Source: CAIKHN01 sp964394565 (GTDB lineage Bacteria; Patescibacteriota; Patescibacteriia; UBA9934). Taken from it: a stretch of DNA of 9,979 nucleotides. The notes under the pieces were generated by a model. That model saw only the letters and a program-made list of their open reading frames with translations, searched no databases and was not told the origin of the DNA. The position numbers and the translations under genes were made by a program. This document shows positions 1-5,989 of this stretch, one piece after another (positions within the stretch are counted from its first letter, which is position 1; each line of letters begins with the position of its first letter). Location of the stretch: positions 1-9,979 of the forward strand of contig CAYMYA010000025.1 in NCBI GenBank assembly GCA_964394565.1. Direction: 5' to 3'.

Positions 1-1
1 T

Positions 2-148
2 AACGAAGCTGTTGAGTTGGCAAAGAGTTTTGGGGGAGAGTCGAGTGGAAAGTTTTTAAACGGAGTTTTAGGAACATTGTTTAAAGAAAATTCTGCTGAG
101 GAATTACAAAATCATTTTAAAAAAGATAACGATAATAAAAATCAATAA
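2..148 (+). CDS. nusB: Transcription antitermination factor NusB, C-terminal end (partial)
   Basis: Only the last 48 codons are in the window; the gene begins to the left. The segment NEAVELAKSFGGESSGKFLN followed by GVLGTLF matches the conserved C-terminal helices of NusB, where an alternating acidic/hydrophobic helix leads into the family's (K/R)F(V/L)NGVL signature. NusB binds boxA RNA with S10 (NusE) and supports antitermination and correct folding of rRNA transcripts. After the family motif there is a short polar Lys/Asn/Asp-rich tail (about 20 residues, ending DNDNKNQ) before TAA, slightly longer than usual. The gene lies 47 nt upstream of an HU-type gene in the same direction, with no convincing terminator between, so the two may be cotranscribed. 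The DNA is strikingly AT-rich compared with the rest of the window. Family assignment is from motif recognition only. Confidence 0.85.
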   Translation, partial: NEAVELAKSFGGESSGKFLNGVLGTLFKENSAEELQNHFKKDNDNKNQ

Positions 149-195
149 TTATTAAGTTGTCTAAAAAAAGACAAACGAAAAAGGAGAAAAATTTT

Positions 196-486
196 ATGAA
201 CAAATTACAGTTTACAGAACAATTAGCCGCTCGTTTGAGCATGACACATAGTGAAGCAGAAAAATTTTTAAACACCTTTATACAAATGGTGTATGAAAAG
301 TTGCGTGAGGGTGACAAAATAAATATTAGTGGCTTCGGACAATTTTCAGTTTCTCATCGCGCTTCCAGAATTGGTGTGAATCCTCGAAACCCTTCTCAAA
401 AAATTACCATCCCTGAACTTAACACTCCAAAGTTTAAAGCGGGTGAAGCTTTTAAGGAAGCAGTTAAACTTAGGCCAGCAGCTTAG
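196..486 (+). CDS. hup: HU/IHF-family DNA-binding protein
   Basis: A 96-residue protein of typical HU length (90-100). It begins MNKLQFTEQLAARL, has the family's dimerisation helices (about residues 5-45), the turn SGFGQFSV (about 50-57), and the DNA-bending beta-arm with RIGVNPRNPSQKITIPE (about 62-78), matching the HU signature in which a conserved Asn-Pro intercalates DNA. It ends with the helix FKAGEAFKEAVK. HU proteins bend and compact nucleoid DNA as dimers. An ATG 39 nt upstream in the same frame would add 13 Lys-rich residues, but the start at 196 is preceded by a clear AAGGAG at 181-186 with good spacing. The gene follows nusB and is closed by a strong intrinsic terminator. Its codons are AT-rich (one 60-nt line is only about 28 percent G+C), unlike genes to the right. 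HU versus IHF subunit cannot be separated by eye. Confidence 0.93.
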   Translation: MNKLQFTEQLAARLSMTHSEAEKFLNTFIQMVYEKLREGDKINISGFGQFSVSHRASRIGVNPRNPSQKITIPELNTPKFKAGEAFKEAVKLRPAA

Positions 487-490
487 AATA

Positions 491-529
491 AAAAATCCTC
501 TTCTGCTAATTGTGGAAGAGGGTTTTTTT
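491..529 (+). terminator. Intrinsic terminator of the HU gene
   Basis: A 7-bp perfect stem, CCTCTTC (497-503) with GAAGAGG (515-521), is extended by A491-495 pairing with part of the T run. The loop is 11 nt and seven T residues follow at 523-529. It starts 4 nt after the HU stop codon and separates HU from the tRNA promoter. Confidence 0.9.
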
Positions 530-535
530 ATAGGG

Positions 536-564
536 TTGAAATTTCTTTTATAAAAAGTTATAAT
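536..564 (+). promoter_or_regulatory. Sigma-70-type promoter for tRNA-Gly
   Basis: TTGAAA (536-541) and a perfect TATAAT (559-564) are separated by exactly 17 nt in an AT-rich context. The predicted start near 571 lies about 17 nt before the mature tRNA 5' end at 588. This is the most consensus-like promoter in the window. Confidence 0.8.
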
Positions 565-587
565 TGTTAAGTTAAAAAAAGAACCTC

Positions 588-662
588 GCGGGTATCGTAT
601 AGCGGTTATTATCTCAGTTTTCCAAACTGATGATGGGGGTTCGACTCCCCCTACCCGCTCCA
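588..662 (+). tRNA. tRNA-Gly, anticodon UCC, with encoded CCA
   Basis: The acceptor strands GCGGGTA (588-594) and TACCCGC (652-658) pair over 7 bp. They are followed by discriminator T659, which is usual for bacterial tRNA-Gly, and an encoded CCA at 660-662. The anticodon stem TCAGT/ACTGA encloses the loop TTTCCAA, giving anticodon TCC (reads GGA and GGG). The T arm contains GGGGGTTCGACTCCCCC. Overall the sequence closely resembles E. coli glyT. The CCA runs straight into the terminator stem. It reads GGN codons, not UGA, so there is no sign here of the UGA-to-Gly recoding seen in some related lineages. Confidence 0.97.
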
Positions 663-697
663 GCAAAACACGTCCATCATTGGACGTGTTTTGCTTT
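663..697 (+). terminator. Terminator directly abutting the tRNA 3' end
   Basis: A perfect 14-bp inverted repeat (663-676 with 681-694) has the loop TCAT and begins at the base after the tRNA CCA. The right arm carries TTTT and is followed by TTT at 695-697. The arms carry AAAA and TTTT symmetrically, so it could also stop leftward transcription. Confidence 0.8.
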
Positions 698-710
698 ACG
701 TGATGAAGAA

Positions 711-739
711 GAAAAGAACCACTCGTGGCGGTTCTTTTC
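711..739 (-). terminator. Terminator for the leftward mini-ORF/NrnA-like unit
   Basis: A 10-bp perfect stem, GAAAAGAACC (711-720) with GGTTCTTTTC (730-739), has a 9-nt loop that can pair further (CCAC/GTGG). Read leftward it is followed by TTCTTC, and it begins 13 nt after the stop of the leftward mini-ORF. Together with the hairpin at 663-694 it forms a back-to-back terminator block between convergent units. Confidence 0.7.
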
Positions 740-752
740 TGGTACGCGATGT

Positions 753-851
753 TTACGCTTTGGGTTCGCACGTGCAATCGCTCGGCATTGCATTACACCC
801 ACTACACTTGCCATCTTTCAGCTCCATCCCACATTTTGTGCATGTATCCAT
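753..851 (-). CDS. 32-aa Cys-rich mini zinc-ribbon protein (putative)
   Basis: A short leftward reading frame encodes MDTCTKCGMELKDGKC, then SGCNAMPSDCTCEPKA, then TAA. C4-x2-C7, eight residues, then C16-x2-C19 is the spacing of a zinc ribbon or zinc knuckle, with a second Cys pair at C26 and C28. Six cysteines in 32 residues, in an order that makes sense structurally, is unlikely by chance. The stop codon falls 13 nt before a good leftward terminator, which supports expression as the distal gene behind the DHH phosphoesterase (87-nt gap). Weak points: no Shine-Dalgarno is visible before the ATG, an in-frame TAA lies seven codons upstream so no longer start exists, and an AAAGGGA precedes a four-codon ORF further upstream. 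I do not recognise a named family; metal or nucleic-acid binding is inferred from the Cys pattern alone. Confidence 0.55.
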   Translation of the reverse strand: MDTCTKCGMELKDGKCSGCNAMPSDCTCEPKA

Positions 852-938
852 AGAAGATATGATGAAGAATTATGCATTCACCATAGGCTTCCCTTTCATC
901 TTCAGCAAGGAGACTATACACTTTCGTAAATAATTGCC

Positions 939-1919
939 TTATAATACTTGTTTTTTCACAATCTCCCATGTTCCGTTTTTTACCAGTATTTTTGCCCGTG
1001 ATATCGTAAATCCCGCTGCCAATTTATGGCCACCACCGCCGTACAGCCGTTCTGCAATTTCTGCAACATTTTTCGTTCGCGCTCGTGCGCTACCTTTTAT
1101 TGATCCATCTTCTTGTTCGCGATACACCACTATGACATCGTGTGTTTCGTCGAGCACCGCGTTGAGGAAATTCGAGATTCCTTGAATGTCATCACTCGTA
1201 ACGCCGTGATCGATAATGTCTTTTTGTGTGAGTGCGGTTGCGACTCCACCAAATATTTCATCCGGTCGCAATCGCTCCATCGCGAGCCCCCAGAGTTTGA
1301 GTGATGCTGGGCTTTTGTTGACGAAATTTTGACGCACAATGGTTGGAAGATCCGCGCCAAGCGCGCTGAGTTCTGCTGCGGCCTCCATGGCTGCATTTGT
1401 GGTATTTGTGGAGAAGAAAACTTGCGTGTCGGTGACAATCCCGGTCAGCAAACACTGCGCGGCATTTGGTGACATGGGGAATTGCGCAGTTTTGATAAAT
1501 CGCCATACTACGTCGGCCGTGGACGCCGCTTCTGGTTCGACGACATTCAGTGTGCCATAGAGTGGATTTGTTGCGTGATGATCGAAGGAGATCATTGCGG
1601 GCTTATGGGGCATTTTTGCAATTATCGCTGGGAGATACGCGCCGTCTGAGCAATCGCACACAATAATGAGATCGATGGTTGGTTGCTGAAACACATCGTT
1701 ATCGCGTCGGATGACGTCAACTGCGGGCAGGTAGGTGAAAATTGGGGGGAGTGGTTTTGGTGAAAATACCTCAACACGTTTGCCGATACCCTGCAAAACA
1801 TGAAAAAGCCCGAGCGTCGAGCCTATGGTGTCGCCATCAATCCGCTCATCTGTCATGAGAAGGATATGTTCAGCTTTTTGAATGGTTTCAAGAATGGTTT
1901 GGACGAGAATCGGGTTCAT
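939..1919 (-). CDS. DHH/DHHA1-family phosphoesterase (NrnA-like oligoribonuclease / pAp phosphatase)
   Basis: A 326-aa leftward protein of usual NrnA length. The N-terminal DHH domain shows motif I DERIDGDTIGS (24-34), motif II IIVCDCSD (85-92) and the family-naming FDHH (112-115). The C-terminal DHHA1 domain ends with GSARARTKNVAEIAERLY and GGGGHKLAAG (294-303, His298), the substrate-binding Gly-rich loop. Members are Mn-dependent and degrade 2-5-nt RNAs and, in some, 3'-phosphoadenosine 5'-phosphate; cyclic dinucleotide hydrolysis is a third possibility. All metal-ligand motifs are recognisable, but the first histidine of the usual HxxPDGD is Asp24 here. No Shine-Dalgarno precedes the ATG. 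A promoter at 1933-1961 would give only about 6 nt of leader. It is divergent from smc and probably cotranscribed with the mini-ORF downstream. Confidence 0.88.
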   Translation of the reverse strand: MNPILVQTILETIQKAEHILLMTDERIDGDTIGSTLGLFHVLQGIGKRVEVFSPKPLPPIFTYLPAVDVIRRDNDVFQQPTIDLIIVCDCSDGAYLPAIIAKMPHKPAMISFDHHATNPLYGTLNVVEPEAASTADVVWRFIKTAQFPMSPNAAQCLLTGIVTDTQVFFSTNTTNAAMEAAAELSALGADLPTIVRQNFVNKSPASLKLWGLAMERLRPDEIFGGVATALTQKDIIDHGVTSDDIQGISNFLNAVLDETHDVIVVYREQEDGSIKGSARARTKNVAEIAERLYGGGGHKLAAGFTISRAKILVKNGTWEIVKKQVL

Positions 1920-1932
1920 ACGGGAAGGGGTG

Positions 1933-1961
1933 AGTATACTATCCGCACTCGACTTTCACAA
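1933..1961 (-). promoter_or_regulatory. Leftward promoter for the NrnA-like gene
   Basis: On the minus strand TTGTGA (1961-1956) is followed after 17 nt by TATACT (1938-1933). The predicted start near 1926 leaves a leader of only a few nt before the ATG at 1919. The -10 is one half of the palindrome AGTATACT (1933-1940), so it overlaps the rightward -10 in the same place. Confidence 0.5.
1935..1940 (+). promoter_or_regulatory. Candidate rightward -10 box for smc
   Basis: TATACT (1935-1940) lies 50 nt before the smc ATG, giving a leader of about 44 nt. No good -35 is visible at 17 nt upstream, so this is supported mainly by position and by the palindromic overlap with the leftward -10. Confidence 0.35.
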
Positions 1962-1990
1962 GTTTGTCTTTCCCTTTACACTTCCCTCAT

Positions 1991-4297
1991 ATGTACCTCT
2001 CCCGCATGGAGCTTCAGGGATTTAAGACTTTTGCCCAAAAGACCACGCTTGTATTTCCGGCGCCAAAGAAAGGCGATTACGCCGTGACGGTGGTGGTCGG
2101 ACCAAACGGGAGCGGAAAATCCAATATTGCGGATGCTATTCGTTGGTGCTTGGGCGAACAATCCATGAAGCTTCTTCGCGGAAAAGCCGCACAAGACGTA
2201 ATTTTTTCTGGCGCCGAGGGGCGTAGTCGTTCTGGTTTTGCGGAAGTCAGCCTTACGTTCGATAATTCGGATCATTCATTAAACGTTTCGTTTTCCGAAG
2301 TTGTTGTTACACGCCGGCTTTATCGTGATGGAGAATCGGAATATCTGTTGAATGGGTCGGCGGTACGACTTGCAGACATCCAGTTGCTCCTCGCCGATGC
2401 TGGCGTTGGCCAACGATCGTACTCCGTCATAGGCCAGGGAATGATCGATCACGTCCTGACGGCGTCGCCGGAAGATCGGAAGGCCTTCTTTGATGACGCG
2501 ACGGGGGTTCGCGGGTTTCAGATGAAGCGGCATCAGGCGCTTTTGAAGCTTCAGAAGTCTGCGGAGAACCTTGCGGACGTGGAGATGGTATTGCGGGAGC
2601 TTGAACCGCGACTGAATATGCTTCGTCGCCAAGTGAAGAAGCTGAATGATCGTGAAGTTGTTGCTGGAGAATTGAAAGCGGTGTCGGCGCAGTATTTTGG
2701 TGTGCAGTGGTGGAATCTTGTTGACGAGAAAACATTGATGGACGAACGTTCGAAGCAGGCGGCGGAGCTTGTTGCGGCGAAGAGGTCAGAACTTGCTGCA
2801 GGCGATGCACGTTTGGCAGCGATCGAGGCTGCACAGAAACCAAATATCGACGATGCGGCATCGATGCAGGGCCTGCAGATGGCGTACAAGGATGCGCAAC
2901 ATGATCTCGCCGATGCGCGCCGTGCGCATTTTGCGGCAGAGCGCGATCTTGAGCTTGCAAAAGTGAGGTCGCAAACCACATGGGCGCCGTTGCCACTTCC
3001 GGATATTATCGCTGAGGTTCGCAACGTTTCTGATGCGCATGCGTCGATTGTGCCGAAGCTGCGCGCGGTGAAGGATCTTGCTGAGCTCACGCCGATTATC
3101 GACGAGATCGATAGCGTCGCAACCCGAGCGACCAAGCTCCGCGATCGGTTGACCCGACCAAATCCAGAAGATTTTGTGCCAAGTGCAGCGATGCTTGGAG
3201 CGATCGAGGAGGGGCGGGCGCGCGTTGCAAGTTGTGAGGCGCGAGTCAAAGCGTCCGAACTTGCGATTGATGTGAAATCCAAAGAGACGATGACGGCGAC
3301 CAACGAAGTGTTTGCGGTACAACGTGAAGTTCGCGCGCTGCAACAGGAAGTTTCCGGTCTCGAGGCGCAGGCGAATGTCGTTGCGGTTGATATTGCGCGT
3401 TGCGAAACGCGTATGGAGGGATTAAGAAAGGAGATGGAGGATGTTGTTCCAGAATTAGTTCCATTGATTCTTACGGAGGTTCCAGCGGATCAAGCCTTCG
3501 ACATTGGTGTGCTGCACGACAAGATGCTTCGCCTTCGTCATCAACTTGAGCTCATTGGTGGTATTGAGGAAACAGTCATGAAAGAATACCAAGAGGCTGA
3601 TGAACGGTTTACATTCTTATCGACGCAAGTGACGGATCTCCGCGAAGCTATTGCATCGACCGAGAAGATCATTGATGAACTCGACGAGCAGATTCGTGAG
3701 CAGTCGGACGTTGCGTTTAAGGCGATTGCGACAGAGTTTCAGAAGTATTTTGCGATCTTGTTCGGCGGTGGCCGATGTTCGTTAGTGAAACTCACGAAAG
3801 AAGAATTGGATGATGATTCCGGTCATCCCCGTGAAGGCGGGGATCCAGAAATCCTGGGCGAATTGGTTCATCACGACGACGTTGATACACTTGAAGCGAT
3901 TACGAAGCGCGTGCAGGAACGAAAGGATGCGGTGGTGGGTATTGATATTCAAGCCACGCCCCCAGGGAAGCGCTTGAAGGCACTGAACCTCCTTTCGGGC
4001 GGGGAGCGTGCGCTGACATCTATTGCGCTTGTGTCGGCGATTATGGCGACGAACCCGGCGCCGTTTGTGGTGCTGGACGAAGTCGATGCCGCGCTCGACG
4101 AAGCGAATACGGTGCGTTTTGCGAATATCCTCAATGAATTACGTACATTGACGCAATTCATCGTCATCACGCACAATCGGGCGACGATGGAGAAGGCGGA
4201 TATGTTGTATGGTGTCACGATGGGCGACGACGGTGTGAGTAAATTGCTCAGCGTGAAACTAGAAGATTACGTGGGCGACGGAATGGCGAGACGATAA
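1991..4297 (+). CDS. smc: SMC-like chromosome segregation ATPase, short form without recognisable hinge
   Basis: The start is taken at MYLSRMELQGFKTFAQKT, the standard SMC N-terminus; an ATG nine codons upstream would add an atypical extension. The head half contains Walker A GPNGSGKS (37-44), then RWCLGEQSMKLLRG and the conserved QGMIDHVLTASPEDRKAFFD. The C-terminal head has FGGGRCSLVKLT, PPGKRLKALNLLSGGERALT (signature LSGGE at 668-672) and Walker B FVVLDEVDAALDEAN (Asp696, Glu697). All ATPase motifs are intact. SMC dimers use ATP to extrude loops and organise chromosomes. At 768 aa it is far shorter than the usual 1,150-1,200: the middle is about 350 residues of Ala/Glu/Arg-rich probable coiled coil, with a Pro-rich turn WAPLPLP (331-337) near its centre, and I see no hinge domain. 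Residues 609-622 derive from a palindromic repeat. No Shine-Dalgarno is visible. scpA and scpB are not in the window. Confidence 0.9.
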   Translation: MYLSRMELQGFKTFAQKTTLVFPAPKKGDYAVTVVVGPNGSGKSNIADAIRWCLGEQSMKLLRGKAAQDVIFSGAEGRSRSGFAEVSLTFDNSDHSLNVSFSEVVVTRRLYRDGESEYLLNGSAVRLADIQLLLADAGVGQRSYSVIGQGMIDHVLTASPEDRKAFFDDATGVRGFQMKRHQALLKLQKSAENLADVEMVLRELEPRLNMLRRQVKKLNDREVVAGELKAVSAQYFGVQWWNLVDEKTLMDERSKQAAELVAAKRSELAAGDARLAAIEAAQKPNIDDAASMQGLQMAYKDAQHDLADARRAHFAAERDLELAKVRSQTTWAPLPLPDIIAEVRNVSDAHASIVPKLRAVKDLAELTPIIDEIDSVATRATKLRDRLTRPNPEDFVPSAAMLGAIEEGRARVASCEARVKASELAIDVKSKETMTATNEVFAVQREVRALQQEVSGLEAQANVVAVDIARCETRMEGLRKEMEDVVPELVPLILTEVPADQAFDIGVLHDKMLRLRHQLELIGGIEETVMKEYQEADERFTFLSTQVTDLREAIASTEKIIDELDEQIREQSDVAFKAIATEFQKYFAILFGGGRCSLVKLTKEELDDDSGHPREGGDPEILGELVHHDDVDTLEAITKRVQERKDAVVGIDIQATPPGKRLKALNLLSGGERALTSIALVSAIMATNPAPFVVLDEVDAALDEANTVRFANILNELRTLTQFIVITHNRATMEKADMLYGVTMGDDGVSKLLSVKLEDYVGDGMARR
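3815..3854 (+). repeat. Palindromic repeat inserted in frame in smc (HPREGGDP type)
   Basis: The core ATCCCCG (3825-3831) pairs with CGGGGAT (3838-3844) around the loop TGAAGG. Imperfect outer arms GATT (3815-3818) and AATC (3850-3853) complete an element of about 40 nt. The sequence GTCATCCCCGTGAAGGCGGG is the hallmark of a widespread bacterial interspersed palindrome that normally lies between genes and, when translated, gives peptides such as HPREGGDP. Here it is read as DSGHPREGGDPEIL. It sits in the variable segment between LVKLT and GIDIQATPPGK of the C-terminal head, where related proteins have only a short loop. I see no second copy in the window. Confidence 0.8.
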
Positions 4298-4306
4298 TTT
4301 TTTTCT

Positions 4307-5290
4307 ATGCGTCATACACAATCACGTCCGGGGCCAGCATTCGCTCGTCGTGGTAAGGGCACATTTGGTACGCAGCGTGGTACAAGAACACAGGGCGTGG
4401 AGCGGATCGATCGCACGTCGCGTGATACGCATTCGGAAGTGTCGTTCGATGGTGTTCGTCGGCCAAGTGTTCGCCCGCCGTACATGAACGATCGTCCACG
4501 TTTTAATCAACGTACACGCGGTCCGCGTGCTGCTGCGGCGTCAACGAGTTGGGAAAATGTTGCGGAATGGTACGGTACGCATCTTTCCGCGCCGGGAACG
4601 TACCAGAGCGAGGTGGTTTGGCCGGGTGCGATGAAGCTCCTTGGCGTTGGTGCAGGGAAGATGTTTTTCGATGTCGCGTGTGGGGAAGGCTCGTTTGCAC
4701 AAATGATCAGCAAACAAGGCGGAGGAGTTGTCGGTATTGATGCATCGCCGACTCTCGTGCGTCAGGCACAGATGAAGCACATTCGAAATGCTGAGTTTTT
4801 TGTCGCGGATGCATCGCGTGGGACGAAGGATATTGGATCGCTGATGTTCGACGGCGCCGCAATCGTGCTCGCGCTGCAGAATATTGAGAACATGAGCGGG
4901 GTTTTCGTGACTGTTGCGAAACTGCTCAAGAAGAACGCGCCGTTTGTGATCGTGCTGAACCACCCGGCGTTCCGCATTCCTCGCCAAAGTAGCTGGGGAT
5001 TCGAAGAACAGCGAAAAATGATGTATCGTCGTGTGGATTCGTATTTGGAAGAGAACGCGATCCCGATGCAAATGCATCCTGGCGATGCACCAGGTGTCAA
5101 AACAACGTCGTATCACCGCCCACTCTCGTCGTATATTACCGCGCTGGCAGATGCCGGATTTATGGTTGATGCCATGGAAGAATGGATTTCGCACAAAGAA
5201 TCCACTTCCGGCCCTAAGGCACGTGCCGAAAACCGTATTCGCAAAGAAATCCCCATGTTCCTCGCAATTCGAGCGAGAAAAGTGAGTTAA
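4307..5290 (+). CDS. Class I SAM-dependent methyltransferase with Arg-rich N-terminal extension
   Basis: A 327-aa protein. Residues 1-80 are low-complexity and basic, with many Arg, Gly, Thr and Pro (RHTQSRPGPAFARRGKG at the start, NQRTRGPRAAAAS near the end), probably disordered and suited to RNA binding. The Rossmann methyltransferase core follows: motif I FFDVACGEGSFA (120-131), the acidic residue ending strand 2 in GIDAS (143-147, Asp145), and a strand-4 region around ALQNIENM followed by LLKKNAPFVIVLNHPAFRIP. The C-terminal part holds RPLSSYITALADAGF, typical of Methyltransf_11-like enzymes. The substrate cannot be read from sequence. An internal Met at residue 60 could be an alternative start that removes most of the tail. 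The gene begins 9 nt after smc across a T7 run with no terminator hairpin, so the two are likely cotranscribed. It converges on the next gene with a 3-nt gap. Confidence 0.85.
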   Translation: MRHTQSRPGPAFARRGKGTFGTQRGTRTQGVERIDRTSRDTHSEVSFDGVRRPSVRPPYMNDRPRFNQRTRGPRAAAASTSWENVAEWYGTHLSAPGTYQSEVVWPGAMKLLGVGAGKMFFDVACGEGSFAQMISKQGGGVVGIDASPTLVRQAQMKHIRNAEFFVADASRGTKDIGSLMFDGAAIVLALQNIENMSGVFVTVAKLLKKNAPFVIVLNHPAFRIPRQSSWGFEEQRKMMYRRVDSYLEENAIPMQMHPGDAPGVKTTSYHRPLSSYITALADAGFMVDAMEEWISHKESTSGPKARAENRIRKEIPMFLAIRARKVS

Positions 5291-5293
5291 CCG

Positions 5294-5803
5294 CTACGCC
5301 GCTTCGCGATACGATTCGTCCTTCACCACCTCCGCCTCGTGCGCAGGGTTTTCAGTATTGAGTGTTTCTGCACAGGCGATTGCCGATGCTTCATCAGCAA
5401 ACCAACTCACCGCTCCACTGCCCGCGTACCTTCCGAATTCGTCTAGATATGATGCCGCGACGTAATACGGCCCTTGCTGAATTGATGTCGCTCCTGGCCA
5501 GTCACGTTGGAGATACGTGAGCAGCGTATCTTGCTCGCATGTTCGGGTATCAGTTTCAATTTGTGCTTGGAAGTTTTGATTTTGCGCATTAATTCGATCG
5601 CGACATGCGTTTGCGAGGTCTCGCGATGCAAACGATGCTATGCGTTGCATTTTGCCGGTCGGGATACCACGACCATTCAACACGTGCGCGTGAACAATGT
5701 AGCGCCCATTATCGAAGGGCAGTCCGCGTTCCGCGCCCGTTCCTTCTAGAACGGGCGTTTGCCGGGATAACCTGATCACACGTTCTGAGCGATCGATCTG
5801 CAT
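5294..5803 (-). CDS. Unrecognised protein with an internal duplication
   Basis: I do not recognise a family. The start is taken at MQIDRSERV because it lies 4 nt after the stop of the upstream membrane-protein gene, suggesting coupled translation; an in-frame start 20 codons earlier would overlap that gene. The 169-aa product has two similar segments of about 49 residues, 35-82 and 113-159. They share Y-x-V-x-A-x2-L, a Gly at each end of a loop, then (S/W)-F-A, A-x-AC, (I/L)-N, x2-N and A-x-(I/V), with one gap. Between them is a hydrophilic linker with EQDTLLTYLQRDWPG. There is no signal peptide or membrane helix, so with its partner it may form a membrane anchor plus soluble partner pair. 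The C-terminus is acidic. It converges on the methyltransferase gene with only 3 nt between stops and no visible terminator. Confidence 0.75.
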   Translation of the reverse strand: MQIDRSERVIRLSRQTPVLEGTGAERGLPFDNGRYIVHAHVLNGRGIPTGKMQRIASFASRDLANACRDRINAQNQNFQAQIETDTRTCEQDTLLTYLQRDWPGATSIQQGPYYVAASYLDEFGRYAGSGAVSWFADEASAIACAETLNTENPAHEAEVVKDESYREAA

Positions 5804-5807
5804 AGCG

Positions 5808-5981
5808 TTATGCGCCAAAAACGTTTGTGTACAACATAACTCCGCCGCTAACGATACACACAACGCCCGCCATCATGATGACGACAGTCTTTGTTTCCAC
5901 GCCTGGAGAGTCGTTCAACGTCACACCCGCACCAATAAACACACCAAGGCCCAAGAGAAGAAGAAGAATTCCGAGAATCAT
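5808..5981 (-). CDS. Small two-helix membrane protein
   Basis: A 57-aa leftward protein starting MILGILLLLLGLGVFIGAG. Residues 2-20 form one strongly hydrophobic segment; VVIMMAGVVCIVSGGVMLY (about 35-53) forms a second, separated by a short polar loop NDSPGVETKT. This gives a hairpin with both ends on one side of the membrane. A TTG three codons upstream would also be in frame, but ATG is preferred. No Shine-Dalgarno is visible, and a TATACT ends 8 nt before the ATG, so the message may be leaderless. The stop is 4 nt ahead of the duplicated-domain gene. No specific family is recognised. Confidence 0.65.
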   Translation of the reverse strand: MILGILLLLLGLGVFIGAGVTLNDSPGVETKTVVIMMAGVVCIVSGGVMLYTNVFGA

Positions 5982-5989
5982 ATGTGGCA

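Noticed and set aside
157..174. Small hairpin TTGTCT-A6-AGACAA between nusB and HU as a terminator
   Set aside because: Only 6 AT-rich pairs and no T run after it; the HU gene follows closely.
588..662. Possible UGA-as-glycine code, as in Gracilibacteria/Absconditabacteria
   Set aside because: The anticodon is UCC, not UCA, Trp is encoded by TGG, and TGA ends the cupin gene in an ATGA overlap.
346..777. Long leftward open frame across HU, its terminator and the tRNA
   Set aside because: It runs antisense through a clear HU gene, a terminator and a tRNA; its sequence has no protein-like pattern.
630..933. Rightward open frames of 80 and 99 codons from the tRNA through the terminators
   Set aside because: They begin within the tRNA or its terminator and cross two hairpins; the opposite-strand Cys-rich ORF explains part of the region better.
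2427..3343. Leftward open frames of 185-250 codons inside smc
   Set aside because: Shadows of a GC-rich coiled-coil gene on the other strand, with Ser/Ala/Arg-rich content typical of antisense frames.
4541..5194. Leftward 217-codon frame inside the methyltransferase
   Set aside because: Antisense to a gene with intact SAM-binding motifs; no recognisable motifs of its own.
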